Source: Patellaria atrata CBS 101060 (lineage: Eukaryota; Ascomycota; Dothideomycetes; Patellariales; Patellariaceae). From it: 64,000 bases of DNA. Positions 23,146 through 34,592 of this stretch are shown here, piece by piece. Location: the NCBI GenBank assembly GCA_010093705.1, contig MU006111.1:62001-126000 (forward strand), written 5' to 3'. The position numbers and the translations under genes are program-made. How positions within the stretch are numbered: position 1 is the stretch's first letter; the number at the start of each line of letters is the position of its first letter. The notes beneath the pieces were generated by a model, which was given only the letters and a program-made list of their open reading frames with translations, searched no databases and had not been told where the DNA came from.

Positions 23146-24290
23146 TTAAAAAGGAGGCAACCAAAACGGATAACCACCATTCTTAAGTCTAAAGACGCTG
23201 AGTAAAAAGCTGTATACGCAGAATAGGACACCTCCCCAAATGAATACCGCTGCTTGTTGACTTTTTGGATCGGCCATTCGTGGTACTTTCAATGCGAGAG
23301 AAATTGTAGCGAAAGAAAGGATACCGTCTGAAATATGTTAATGCTATGATAGCCTTCGTTATGATGCATCAAGACTTACACAATGCAGCAACAATTTGAG
23401 TCTCCATTCCAAATTGATTTTGGAAACCACCTGCAAAATAGCTAATTCCACCTTTTCCGTCACCAGAGACATAAGGTACCTTTCTGATATGATTGAACAT
23501 GTGTCCACTGGTAAATAGAAGGATACCGATCAAACTGAGAGCGGCCCAGACGTTTCGATTTTGAACAAGAGGCATAACATAAGGTGCTGCCACGGTTGCA
23601 AAGGTGATGAGACCTAGAACTGCAGTTGTCACAGATATGATACGAATATAATTGATTGGGCGGACGACTGGGGGTTTGGGACCGGTGGGTAATTGACGTG
23701 AGATCCAGGAATGAATCGTGTCCGCATTATGGTTGCTGTACATCATTGTTAACATATTGAATGCTTGAAAGAATTCGAATTTGAATTTACCCCGTTGTAA
23801 AGTCAAATCTCGCGGGCTGTATGTCCACCTTTGCGTTAGGTCCAGTTGTAGGGTGGAAGAAGAGTAGAACAGGAGCTGTTTGGAGCATCATCTAGACATG
23901 TTTAACAATTGTACATATCGTAGAATATGAGGAAGTACATACAGACTGGAAAGTAGCTTTTCCATCTACGAAGTCCAATGTACCGAATAATAGTCTGGAT
24001 TCCCCAGCTTTATCGCCTTTATTCCAACTTTTAGCTAGTAATTCCCATTCTGGTTGAAACTCTCTGCACAATTGACACCCAAAACGTGCTTCTAAAGCAG
24101 TTAGAAGGATAGCGACTCCATAATCCCTTGGTGCGGAGGTTAACTTGTTGTATAGTTGATCATCAAGCTTAAGCGGCGTTGAGGTTAGCGATTTGGTATG
24201 GAAATCCTTAAACCGGTCGCTGGTGGATTTCTTAGCTGCAAGCGCAGACAGAGGGAGAAGAAGAAGACTGAGCGATTTTAGCAGTCTCAT
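23146..24290 (-). CDS. OST3: Oligosaccharyltransferase subunit Ost3/Ost6
   Basis: Exons 24290-23943, 23891-23791, 23735-23380 and 23327-23146 give 328 aa. The protein has a signal peptide (MRLLKSLSLLLLPLSALA), a luminal thioredoxin-like domain with the redox motif C72-Q-L-C75, and four C-terminal membrane helices, ending in the cytosol (FWLPPF). This is the layout of yeast Ost3/Ost6 and human TUSC3/MAGT1. The CxxC site forms mixed disulfides with nascent chains so that OST can glycosylate nearby Asn sites. Ost3 and Ost6 cannot be separated from sequence alone; filamentous fungi usually carry one. Three of the introns are 51-55 nt. It diverges from a coiled-coil gene 228 bp away. Confidence 0.94.
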
Positions 24291-24518
24291 ATTGAATTGA
24301 TCTGTTGAAGACTGTAACTCTTAGATAGATAGGATCCCGTTTAACATTTGTTCTTGAATGCTCTCTGTCCTCTTTGATGGAACTGACGCTAAGCCATTAT
24401 GGGTGTCGCTCCGCCAAGATATTGAACATTGTTTACATCCATTCCCGCGCGTCCCACTATCACCTCCGAGCTTCCAATACACCTCGATTCTACCACACAA
24501 CAGTTGAAAAAGTATAGC

Positions 24519-26542
24519 ATGGCATCAAAATTGATCAATCGAGTCTCGCCTGAGATCTCTGCTGTAAGTCTCATGCGTTTACATAACATTCAAATCGAGT
24601 ATAAATACTCATCAACAACCTCTACAGTTTCAACTCGCCCTTCAGACCACGAAGTATGAATTAAATTACGAGCGCAGCGCTCGTGCTGTTGAGTGCGTCG
24701 CGAAAGATGAAGATATCAGGAAGTTACGGTTGCAACTACTTCTATTAGAGGACGAGAATGACGAATTAAATGATCAGTTGGAAAGGGAACAAAAGCGTGG
24801 CGATGAGTTAGAACATAGTGTCAATGATGCTTGGGCACAGCTGGAAGAATCAGAGACAGAGGTTCAGCGTGTATCCAATGAGTTGCGCATGAAGGTTAGA
24901 GAATTGGATACCGTAAAGGTAACGAATCCGGTCTTTCAGCAAGGAGTCACGCTAACGGCGAGATTAGGCCGAATTAACAGCAATGGAGAGCATGAGTAGC
25001 GACTCAACGAAACTTCTCACTGAGAAACTAGCTTTAGCTCGCGAACTCTCAACTCTGAAGCCTGAATTAGAACATTTGAGGACTCAGGTAACGTCCAATC
25101 AAGGTTTACTCTCGGAAAAATTATCCCTCCAACGTCAGTTGAATACCATTCAAGTGGAACTTGAAAATGAAAAACGCGCCGTTCAAAAAGCCCTAGCGAA
25201 AGAAGGCAAGAAGGGAGAACAAGACAAGGAACTCAGGTCTCAGATAGAAGACCTCAAAAATGAGTTGAAGATTTCGAAACGCGAGCAAGATCAGACATCA
25301 AAGGTACTAAATAAAGCTGAATCCGCGCTAGAATTTCAAAAGCAAGAATGCGAGAAAATCCAAAAGTCACTTGTAAAAGCGCACTCTGACCTAGAGGACG
25401 CGAAGAGCTCGGCTCAGCGATCGAGCAATGAAGCTGACAGTGAGCAAAAAGAGAAAGTCGAAGAACTTCGAAGACAACTGAGCAAAGAAAAGAAGGATCG
25501 TGAGAGAGCCGAAAGAGCAGTGCAAAAGGAACAAGCGTCTGCTGAAGCACAGAAGTCACTTTTGGATGACAAACTCAATCAGTTTCGGACTAAGCTAAAG
25601 TCTACCAAAGAGAAGCTCAAAGAAACCGAAGCTCAATTAGAGGCTGCTCAAGCATCTGCTCCCGCTAGACATTCATCAGTCCCCGTCCTTACCGAAAAGC
25701 CAACTAAGAATCCTCGCAAACGTACCGCAGCGTCTGTCGACCCAGAAGCCTCTACTCTAGGCACACCTGGGGATATGCCTACAAAACGCAATAAACGCGG
25801 CTCCTCCGCATTACCAGGTGATAAATCTACCTTCTCTATCACTCCTTTCCTCAATCGGACCGCGAGCGTCGCCATCGACGGTCTCTCTGATGACGATGAG
25901 GTCAAACCCGACGCTGACAAACCTATCAAATCAACTGAACTTGCTATTCCCGATAAATCGCCTTCTGCTAAACCCAAGAAAGCTACAAGAAAAGCAACCG
26001 CTCCAAAATCAAAGCCTCTCGGATCATCTGAGATCAAAGCTAATTCCAAAGCTCGCAAGAAGCCTGCGGTTCCCACACTCGCAATGGTTACGGAGGACGC
26101 AGAAGAATTTACTGAAGCCGAAAAGGTTCCCCCTGAGACAGATGGACCTAATGAAGCGGAGAAAGAAAACAACATAAAACCAAAACTGAAGGCTTCTTCA
26201 CAACCAAAGAAGGCGCCCCGGAAGTCCCTTCTTTCATTTGCTGATTTTACGGCCGAACCAGAACCAGAAAAGAAAAAGAAACGCAAGAATCTTGGTGGTG
26301 GAAAGACGCTGTTCGATGTTGAAGATGAATCCGGCCCAACAAAGCCAATGCCTGGTAAGGGATTGTTCGGAGCTAGGGCTTTCGCAAAAGGTTTAGGGGG
26401 TGGTTTAGGAGGCCTAGGTGGTTCGAAGAAGGGGCTGGGCAAAGGGTTGATCAAAGGGGGTTTCTTGATGACCGATGACGGGTTTCAATTTTCACCCTTA
26501 AAGAAGGATAAGAGGGCTGCGTCTGTGACAATAGGAGACTAA
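24519..26542 (+). CDS. Long coiled-coil protein with basic Pezizomycotina-type C-terminus, unknown function
   Basis: Exons 24519-24563, 24628-24918 and 24968-26542 give 636 aa. The N-terminal 340 or so residues are near-continuous coiled coil rich in Lys/Glu/Leu (LLLLEDENDELNDQLEREQ, then many heptads). The C-terminal part is disordered and basic, with a SITPFLNRTAS motif near 400 and repeated Lys-Pro patches that look like nuclear localisation signals. A Gly/Lys-rich segment (KGLGGGLGGLGGSKKGLGKG) leads to a compact end GFQFSPLKKDKRA. Introns are phase 0 and clean. I do not recognise a named family. A nuclear, spindle or kinetochore scaffold is a guess from the coil plus basic tail. Confidence 0.85.
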
Positions 26543-26691
26543 AAATCCTCAGAATACGATTTCCGGGTATTGCGAGTTTCTAATATTGACATTGTATACT
26601 ATACAAGCATTACTGTCTGGTTACATTAGGTACCAGAAAGCTAAATACACCAGGCTACTTCTTCAAATAATGATTATATGATGATACACCC

Positions 26692-28026
26692 TTATTCCTT
26701 CCACACTTCCTCTCGTATTGGTGTCTCCTTTCTCCTAAGACCGACAAAGTAAGCTTCTTTGGACTCCTGGATGACGATTAGAAGATGGCCAAGTCATTAC
26801 CAAAGAGTAACATACACTCCTTGACGATTCCGGCTTTTCTCGGTGTACTTTTTCGAAGAGACGTCTAAGTCTTGTCTCTAAAATTTTATCTTCAGCGCCT
26901 TGATAGAATTTACAAAGAAAATGTCCGCCTGTGCGGAGGGTATCAAAACTGAATGATAATGCAGCGTCGCAAAGATCCTATCAAACAAATTAACACCCAG
27001 AGTATGAATAGGAAAGTGATCTGCTCTTCAAACATACCATACTGCCAGCGTGGTCTCTGAATGCCATGCCAGAAGTGTTCATCATCCTAAAATAGGGGTT
27101 ACTAATGCTTGCGATTCCGAATCCGGTAGTTTGGTCCCAGGGGGCGGACATGTCACTCAATACTACATCGACAACCCTACCAGCTGCCTTATCACGTTCT
27201 TTGAGCGTCGACTTTTTCTCATTTCCTTCTTCCCCTCTAGCATTTGAAGATTTAGTGTCACTCGAATGACATAGATCCACTCGCCTTTCCATCTCCAAAT
27301 ATCCTTGCGATTGCTTATCTAGCTCTTCCATTTCCAAAAAGTGCGTGGCATCATCCCCTTCATTATCATAGAACGTAGGTCTCTGTCGCGGGCGTCCACG
27401 GTTGGGATCTTGCACGTAGGATCGCACCTCTGCTTGGATTTCAGGAGAGAGGAAGTTCCCTTGAATTGTGGAAGCGCCTTTTGGGGGTTGTGCGGGGATG
27501 ACATCGATACCGACTACCCGTCCGCCGGGCGAGGTCCGATTCACAGCGACCTAGGAATGTAAGATGGAATTTGAGGCCGACGAATCAAGGTATTACCTGT
27601 GACCAGGAACCTGGAGCATATCCCTTTTCAAAGTTAATCCTATGGTCCAGAGGGTACAAAGTAGATATTACCAGATCGACAACAGTATCTCCTTTCTTAA
27701 ATAGCTTGTACTTTTCATTCATCTATAGATCGTTAGAAGGAGTTCCAATTGCGGGAATGATATCAATCAACCTCAAGTAGCTTGAAAGCAGCTCGGCTTT
27801 TGAGACCCTGAACCTTTGCTTCTTTGGCAAAATGATCTCGGCCCTGTCGAGACTTCCATCTTGTCGAGGATGAGGAAGAAGCTGCTCGTAGTTCAGTTAT
27901 AGTGAAAAAGCTCTCCCTAGGACATAATCGGCATTGCGAGCGGATGACAGCGAGACAAGAAGGTCTAACGTGACGCTTGAGCAGGATGCTGTCTATCAGC
28001 TGCTGGAATGATCTTCGCGATAGCAT
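26692..28026 (-). CDS. MRM2: Mitochondrial 21S rRNA 2'-O-ribose methyltransferase (FtsJ family)
   Basis: Six exons (28026-27772, 27722-27672, 27623-27597, 27550-27038, 26977-26816, 26766-26692) give 360 aa; all introns are phase 0 and 46-60 nt. The Arg-rich N-terminus suits mitochondrial import; I start at the ATG at 28026 because the longer frame begins at TTG. The FtsJ K-D-K-E tetrad is complete: K82 (AAFKLLE), D244 (VVLSDMSAP), K305 (HFLCKFYQ) and E340 (SKEAYFV). The SAM-binding motif DLGYAPGSWSQ spans the boundary into a 27-nt exon 3. It methylates a ribose in the large mitochondrial rRNA. An insertion of roughly 80 polar residues separates GIDV from LSDM, which makes it longer than the bacterial enzyme. 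Confidence 0.95.
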
Positions 28027-28547
28027 GCAGTGGTTAGAGGATTCAGACGTCAATCATCCTTTAGAGAATTTTACTGTAGAGTGCAATTCGATGGAAAGTA
28101 TCAATACTTTGAAGTGGTCCGTGCGCAGTTAGTTTCACTTTACCTTATGTATTTGAGAAGTTATCCTCATTGCATGATATATTAAGGGTATATCAGCTTC
28201 TTCATCAGAGAAAACGAATTGATCTGAGCCATTAGCATTGTAGAGCCGTTTTTCAATCTTCAAAGCATGTTGGTCATTGGTTTACGATATCAGTTTTCCC
28301 TAAACTGCACCGCACCGCTACCATCTCCTTTCAGTCACAGTCCTCATTCTCATGAATCTAATCTCAGCTTTATATTTGCATTCTTCTTCTGTCTACTCTT
28401 ACTTATTCCGCTTACTGCACATGCGAGCCTTTGAGCGTTTAGGTTTGAAAAGGCTGATGGAGAGCTCTGTTCAGTCACTACGTCCAATATTTTCCCATTA
28501 CTACCAAACTCTACACCGGCCTGCAATATATGCTTTTTTTTATTCCA
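28027..28547. other. Intergenic region between MRM2 and an unresolved gene
   Basis: These 521 bp hold the MRM2 promoter and the 3' flank of the next minus-strand gene. The plus-strand frame 28352-28606 shows no protein-like features. Confidence 0.45.
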
Positions 28548-29719
28548 TTATATTGTGTTGTAGATTGTACCATGACTCCTGCTATGTCTATCGTCTAGGA
28601 ACTTGATGAACTGGCCAATCGATTCCTGTAGAAACGCTCTCATTGCGTGAGTTGCACTCCTGTTACTAAGCTATCGATAATTAGCCACATATGGCTTCAC
28701 GGAGTAACTGGATCTCGGAAAGGACTTACAGCCGGTTCAGTTTGAGTAAGTATCTCCGGATTAAACCAAACAAATATTGACGTGCTGATGGCTCTAGTAG
28801 CTTCCGATAAGTGGGTAGTAGATGATCCAAAGAAGAGCTCGTATACATCTAACTCGAGGAGTAAAAGGTCACAGTTGCGAAAGGAATAATGGACAGAATC
28901 CCGCCATGTGTTTTCCGCGGGGTTTTGCAGAAAATCATTTATCACAGCAGCTTGACACGCCATTTGCAGAATCTCATTCACTTCGTTGAATAGCCTGGGT
29001 AGATTCTCTTCAAGGTCCGTCTGGCTCGGCTGACAAGTTAGCATGAATGATATATTGATTACCAGGGATATATCAATTCACAAACACATTGTCGTCCTTG
29101 GTCAGCTTATAGACAGTGGGTTTGCGCATTAGGAGTAGGAGTTCTTCGGTTTCGGCAGATTCTCGAATTAAGCATAGTGTGCGTCTACAGATTTCATGTA
29201 TGATATATTGATCCAGTCCAGTTGAGCCTGGGTGGGTTCCTTCGTGCTCCAAAGCGTGATCAAGTTTTTGAACGTCTAAGCCGACTTTTCGTCAATAGGA
29301 TAAAGGAGTAGACATAGTAGCCGTATTCCTGACAAAAGAGCCTGCGCGACAAACAAACGAAATTTGTTCTGGTCCCTATATATCGGCTCCGCCGCAGGGT
29401 ACAGTTCAGAATGGATTCTAATAATCTCATGAAGGGTGTTGATTACAACACTACGGTCTAGGATAAGATACTCTGTCTTATGTTGATCGCTCCATATTTG
29501 AGGTATGTCCGCTGCAGATCGAAAATAAGTTTGACCCAGCAAATGAGGCTTAACTGCTGCTTCAATTTCTCACTCTCATTCCGAACCTGGTGTAAGCCGG
29601 AGAGTGTGAATACCAACGACCTCACATAGAATGTTTCCAACATCGACTCTATCGCAAAGACGAGACGAAAGATTCACAAAATCGTCCTCCAAGGACAGCA
29701 ATGAAGGAAGATCAGTCAT
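28548..29719 (-). CDS. Uncharacterised multi-exon gene, structure not fully resolved
   Basis: The start ATG at 29719 (MTDLPSLLSLEDDF) leads through a 57-nt intron with tandem CAG-CAG acceptors (29557-29613) to a helical exon ending near IRLL (about 29311). A following block (LDHALEHEGTHPG to YKLTKDDN) joins by a clean phase-0 intron, with donor GTGTTTG and acceptor TTGTCAG, to PSQTDLEENLPRLFNEVNEIL. The last intron can join EPA to ESIGQFIKFLDDRHS before the stop at 28548. The link near 29270-29311 is unclear: the only phase-fitting donor is GTCTAC, giving a 38-nt or an 86-nt intron. So the model may be wrong there, or the gene may be decaying. The predicted protein is all helical, about 330 aa, with no recognised domain. 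Function unknown. Confidence 0.45.
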
Positions 29720-30321
29720 CTAAGTAAATAACGGGACAGATTCTGGAGCTTGAGCCCTGTAAGACCTCGCTTGGGCTACGGTGGTGTTAGTAAAGGTAAG
29801 GAAGATGGGAGCAAGACTGACATGAAGAGATCAGCCGCATCGTAGTTCAGGGTGGACAGACTGACGTATGGGCCTGGATGGTGGGCTGTGATCCGGCGGT
29901 TTCGTTGCCTTGCTGTTTTTCAGCATGCGGCCATGCGCCCCCAAGCTGAGTGCAGAAATCCAGTCTAGCCACCGAAAGCCACCAAAACCGATATGAAAGG
30001 TCCCAGGTTGACAGATATCTTCGACTTCTAAAGGCTGCACTCATCATTCAGCCCTAGAATTCCCGAACCTTCGTCACACTGCCCTCCCGGTCAAAGCGCG
30101 TACGGATTATGACTTCAAAGTTCATCGCTTAGAACTATGTAGGTTCACTATCAATAGGCCACCCAAAACTACGCAGTAGTCCTTGAGTTTACCAGGTAGA
30201 TGGTAGGATTTGGCCTCCCTATCGGATAGCTTCTAAGTATGAGGAATATAGCTATAAGCATAAGAAGCTTCGTTGTCTCTTCGTCAAAACCAAGCGCTCT
30301 CTGCCATTGCCTTATCAGACT
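29720..30321. other. Intergenic region with two overlapping unassigned frames
   Basis: It holds the promoter of the unresolved gene and the 3' flank of RFT1. Two overlapping minus-strand frames at 29831-30047 look somewhat protein-like (DICQPGTFHIGFGGFRWLDW) but I could not connect them to a gene. They may be an upstream exon. Confidence 0.35.
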
Positions 30322-32061
30322 CTATCGGGCTGACTTACTCTCCCTTTTCACAGGCCGAAACATTCTGTAACAGCGTACAGCGTAATCCCATTCAGAATAT
30401 AAGCTATTTCACAAGTCAGCGATGCCCGTTCTCATGAAGCAGCTCTTCACAGGACTCACAGAAATGCTCCAAATGGAACAGCGACGATTCCAACACTTGA
30501 AATTTCACCGAGCACACCATGGTGGGAGAAACGGTGTTCAGTAGACTTGAGGATCACCGGTATACATATCGCAACGGCAATGCTGGACTTCGATGGCAGG
30601 GTGACGGTATAGTCAAAAGGCTTGTCGAATTGTCAGAGACCGGATTCTTGTTTTGTCATGACGTAAGACGCACCTTAATAACACCTTTAATGAAGTGAAT
30701 ATTGAATATTATACGTAAAAGCATGTTGATACAATTGGCGTAAACCAATCCTTGAGCCCCAAATTCGAGAGTGTGTAAGAACAGATATGCCGATATAGCA
30801 AATGCGACAAAAAAGAAGCCCATCATGAATGACTGTATACGTAATGCCGTAATATCAGCCACTGCTGCGACAAATGCTTCCGTGACGCCGTTCAAAGCCA
30901 ACAGCGGGATATAGTAGCAATAGCTTGATAGTACAAGACTTGCTTCTGTATCAGCCCATTTTGCCCCTGCAACTATTCTCAGAAGGAGTGGGGCCGCTTT
31001 AGGACCAAGAGCGCAAGCTACAAGTGATATGATATGATATAAGCGCAAGATATCGTAAAGGACTTCTGTAGCCTGTTCCTTTTCTCTCTCTGATCTCTCT
31101 TTATCTTTCTCTTGAGGTGCACATAGTTTAGCGAAGAGATTCCGACTACTCTCCTCGATAGGTTGGAATAACATTCGAGCAGTGAGACCACCATAATTAG
31201 AAGCTAAAGCGTAACTGCCTTGTTCACGAAGTGTAGCCAAGGATGTGATCAACAGTGCATCTCCGGAGGTCAGAACATACTTAATACCCGATTGTATGAA
31301 AAGACTGATACTTAACTGGCATAGAGGTCTAGAGAAATAACAGAATATGTACTGGTGTTGATCTCTGCGATTCGGTGAGCAATAGAGTACAACTATACGG
31401 AATAATCAACCCACTCTGATTCTAGGCGAACCGGGAGAAGTGAAAACTTCTTTTCTTCTGCTAATGGCCGCAGAAGGATGAGATATGTTGACAAAAGCGT
31501 CGCAGCATATGCTAACTGGCCTCCCGCAAATGGAAAGGGACCCAGTTCAAGATCTGATCTATTCGCCCATACGGCAAGACTGCAGGTTGTAACACATTTC
31601 GCAATCGTTGCTGCAGTCTCCGCAGTTGCTCGGGTTTTATATCGTATCATCTGCTGTGTAGCGGCAAAACAAGGTTCAGCCAGCAGTTCTAATATTGTAG
31701 CGCTACCAAAGCTAAAGACTGTTTCTTTGAAAAAAGGAACTTGATGAAAGCTGTTGCGAAGATAGAAAGTGGCTAGGGTGTAGGCCAGCGGTATTCCTAG
31801 ACATATTGACAAATATGACAAGTTAATTACCACCTGAGGTCCGTTGATTTGTCTTTGAAGGGCTACCCGTATGCTTTCTCGCGCGAAAAAAAGTACAGAA
31901 ATAGAGTATAATTCTAATTGCGCAGAGATTCCCAAAAGTTCGGGGGAGAGAAATCGAAGTAGGACTTGATTAACAATGAATGTAAGAGCGCGAGAACTAA
32001 TCTGTGTTAAGATGAGGAAAGTTGCTCCCTTTGCTGAGGCTGAAAGTATAGAAGCTGACAT
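30322..32061 (-). CDS. RFT1: Rft1, lipid-linked oligosaccharide translocation protein
   Basis: Exons 32061-31399, 31315-30674, 30620-30460 and 30403-30322 give 515 aa. It is a polytopic ER membrane protein of the MATE/MOP-like superfamily. Hallmarks are an N-terminus [20 protein letters not shown] with [14 protein letters not shown], the segment [36 protein letters not shown], and near the C-terminus the FSHHGVLGE stretch. Rft1 is required for Man5GlcNAc2-PP-dolichol to be used on the luminal side of the ER; whether it is the flippase itself is disputed. Intron 1 has an alternative CTCTAG acceptor that breaks the frame; TGCCAG at 31316 restores it. ALG1 and OST3 lie nearby. Confidence 0.95.
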
Positions 32062-32466
32062 TGCTGACTCTACTGATTCCGACTGATGATGATATTGGTA
32101 GTGGTAGGATGAAAAGTTATGAGTACAGCGATTTCGCCCTTCACTCAGTTATAAGGTTAAGGTAACTAGATCAGTAGATCTCCCAAGTCTCCGCACGGGC
32201 CAAGGGGTCTTTCATCTGAACGTTATTAGTCGTAATTATAAACAGGTTGTGTAAGGTATCTGAGAATGGATAACGGTTCATATATCTTTCTTTCTTCTCG
32301 AATATGCTCTTTGAGGAATTCAGCTGGATAATTTTAGCCTAGGCTCCAATATTGAGCTGAAACTAAGTATGCATGCTTCATCCAGGGTAAGGCAGTTATA
32401 TAAACCACAGTATTCCCATCTCTCAGTTGCGCGAAATGCTGGACAAGAGTCTTTCAAAGTTCCCTC
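32062..32466. promoter_or_regulatory. Divergent region between RFT1 and a GNAT acetyltransferase
   Basis: These 405 bp separate two outward-facing start codons and hold both promoters. No motif was recognised. Confidence 0.4.
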
Positions 32467-33133
32467 ATGATGGTCCTTGTTGATGAAAAGTTGAGCATAA
32501 GGACAAAGCGTCTGTTGCTGCGTCCTCAACGTCTCGAAGATGCTGATGACATCTTCCTTCTCCGGAGCAATGCTCTCTATACCAAATTCACGTATTTCTC
32601 GCCAATGTTTTTCAGACAATGAACTAATAAGTTGAAGCGGTATAAAACCAGAGACAAGCGTAGACCAGACACGAGAATGGATCACCGTGCGAGAAAACGA
32701 CCCCGATGCCTGGATATTCTCTATCGAGCTTCTTCCTACCGAAATTTCTAACTCTGACTCGACCCAGCCATCTGCAGCTCAAAAGGGGCGAGTTATTGGA
32801 GGAATCGGCGCCTATAGAGTGCGAGAAGTCGGATACGGTCTTCATCCTGATTTCTGGGGACAGGGTCTGGCCACTGAAGCGCTCGAAGCATTTTTACCGA
32901 TTTACTGGGAGCATCTACTACAACAAGATAACTCTGGCTATATCAAGGCTGAAATCGATTCAGAACATGTAGCTAGTCGACGTATTGTCGAGAAATGCGG
33001 GTTTCAGCTCTGGGAATACAGAAAAGGGGACTACGAAAGCAAAACTTTAGGCACTAGGGACACCGTTGAATACCGCATGCCACGACCCGGTTCTTCACTT
33101 AATCTACGAAGAGAAGACAATACAGAATCTTGA
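32467..33133 (+). CDS. GNAT-family N-acetyltransferase
   Basis: Exons 32467-32591 and 32638-33133 (46-nt intron with ACTAAT branch) give 206 aa. The start MMVLVDEK precedes TKRLLLRPQRLEDADDIF, the first strand and helix of RimJ/RimL-type GNAT proteins. PETSVDQTREWI follows across the splice. GGIGAYRVREVGYGLHPDFWGQG is split by the usual motif-A turn, and QGLATEAL carries the acetyl-CoA pyrophosphate loop. SRRIVEKCGF is the C-terminal motif B helix. It would acetylate a protein N-terminus or small amine; the substrate is unknown. A minus-strand frame over exon 1 (32320-32685) is a shadow. The longest frame would start at GTG and miss the N-terminal third. Confidence 0.9.
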
Positions 33134-33636
33134 ATGTTAGTATACGTTGCCGTCAGACCCGTTTTCGCAGTCATGCTGGTATAAAGATCCCTCTAGGTTA
33201 TTATTGAACATAAGCGACAGACGATCCTTCTCGAAATATATTTACATAGCTTCAACTTTAATCAGGAACATTTGACAGGCGCACACTTATAGTTATGGTT
33301 ATCCTTTTACTTCTTTTTCAGCAAAGCGCCTTACGAATATATAAGCTGAATCATCTAAGAGGTTGAGGACGCCACACATTCATATTCAGTGTTAAAAAGT
33401 TGCTCAAAGATGAATAATTGTCAGAAGGTAAGGGGAGGGGAGCATCTGGGCGGATGAAGATTATGCGGAGGCTCAGCGGACGGGGAGGAGCACATCATTG
33501 AAGTAGATTGATTAGGAGTGAACCGGAGCATGATATTTAAGTATATCCATCGCTCATTACTATTGCTAATCATTAATTCTTTCGTGGTGAATGTATTTCA
33601 AATTCCGAGTTCTATCTGCCCTTGAACTTCACAACT
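33134..33636. other. Convergent intergenic region
   Basis: These 503 bp lie between the 3' ends of the acetyltransferase and the SDR genes. I see nothing beyond presumed untranslated sequence. Confidence 0.5.
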
Positions 33637-34592
33637 TCACCAAGGTAACTCTGTCTTGTCAAAATTGAAGAATTTACCACCATGAGTAGGTATCGTTGCT
33701 TCGTCAATAACCTCCACGATACCCTTGACCGCCACATCAACAGGGCCGAGAGTATCCTCAGGTAAACCTAACTCTTTCATAGCCCGAAGTGCTAAATCGG
33801 TGCGAACAGCTCTGATACAATCAAATTAGCGAGTGCCCCAACTATGATAAGCGTGCATACTGACCCAGGTGAAACAACAAAATAGCAGATCTCGTCGTCC
33901 ACTTCCTCAAATTGATTTCTCCTCTGCAGGAAGTTTAGCATAGCTTTTGTCCCCCCGTAATTGCCGACCAGCAGGGATTTCGCTTCCTCCGCTAGCGCTG
34001 TTGAACTCAATGTTGGACTTATCGTGACGAATTTTGGAATGGGTTTCTTGTCGAATGTGCCCGGTTCTCGCGCGAAGTACGGTAAGACGGCCTGACAGAG
34101 CCTTATGGTCCCGAGAACATTCACTTCAAACATCTCTTGCAGATCGTCAATGTTTGCATCTACAACCTCAATATAATCCTTTGCAATGCCTGCAGCTGCA
34201 ATAACAACATCGAATTCTTCAATCTCCTCTTTGATGTTGAGCTTGGTGATTGCATCCAAGGCGTCGGTTTTTGATTTTGAGTCAATCTTGATGATATGCA
34301 ACCTAGTGTCTTCACCTCGCGGAATATCATTCAAGCTTTTAGCGTTCTCAGCATCTAGATCGCGAACGGACGCGACCACGGTGTAGTTTGGCCGCGAAAG
34401 GTAAGTCGTCACCAGTTCTCGTCCAATTCCTAAGTTAGAGCTGTTAGCTAAGGTTTCCTGGCTTCAATGCTTTGTGAAACTTGCAAGACTATCTCGGTGA
34501 TAATGTTTGTGAACAGGAGCTAGTACATATATCGATTACTGACCTCTTGTGGCGCCGCTGATAAGCACCACGTGCCTATAAGGTGTGGACAT
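33637..34592 (-). CDS. Short-chain dehydrogenase/reductase
   Basis: Exons 34592-34544, 34429-33865 and 33811-33637 give 262 aa. SGATRGIG (residues 12-19) is the TGxxxGxG cofactor loop, AAAGIA is the NNAG-like motif, NVLGTIRL holds the structural Asn, and NYGGTKAML the catalytic YxxxK. SPGAVRTDL and a C-terminal GKFFNFDKTELPW match the norsolorinic acid ketoreductase-like SDR group of filamentous fungi. It would use NAD(P)H to reduce a ketone or aldehyde; the substrate is unknown. Both introns use a GTCAGT donor; in intron 2 a nearby GTATGC breaks the frame. The longest frame would miss the N-terminal loop. Confidence 0.93.

Noticed and set aside
25648-26454. 268-codon minus-strand open frame
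   Set aside because: It lies wholly antisense to the coiled-coil gene and reads as low-complexity Phe/Pro/Ser-rich sequence, a shadow of its Lys/Glu codons.
29831-30047. Two overlapping minus-strand frames, one with DICQPGTFHIGFGG
   Set aside because: Could be an upstream exon of the unresolved gene, but no splice join could be supported.
32320-32685. 121-codon minus-strand open frame
   Set aside because: It is antisense to the well-supported first exon of the GNAT gene.
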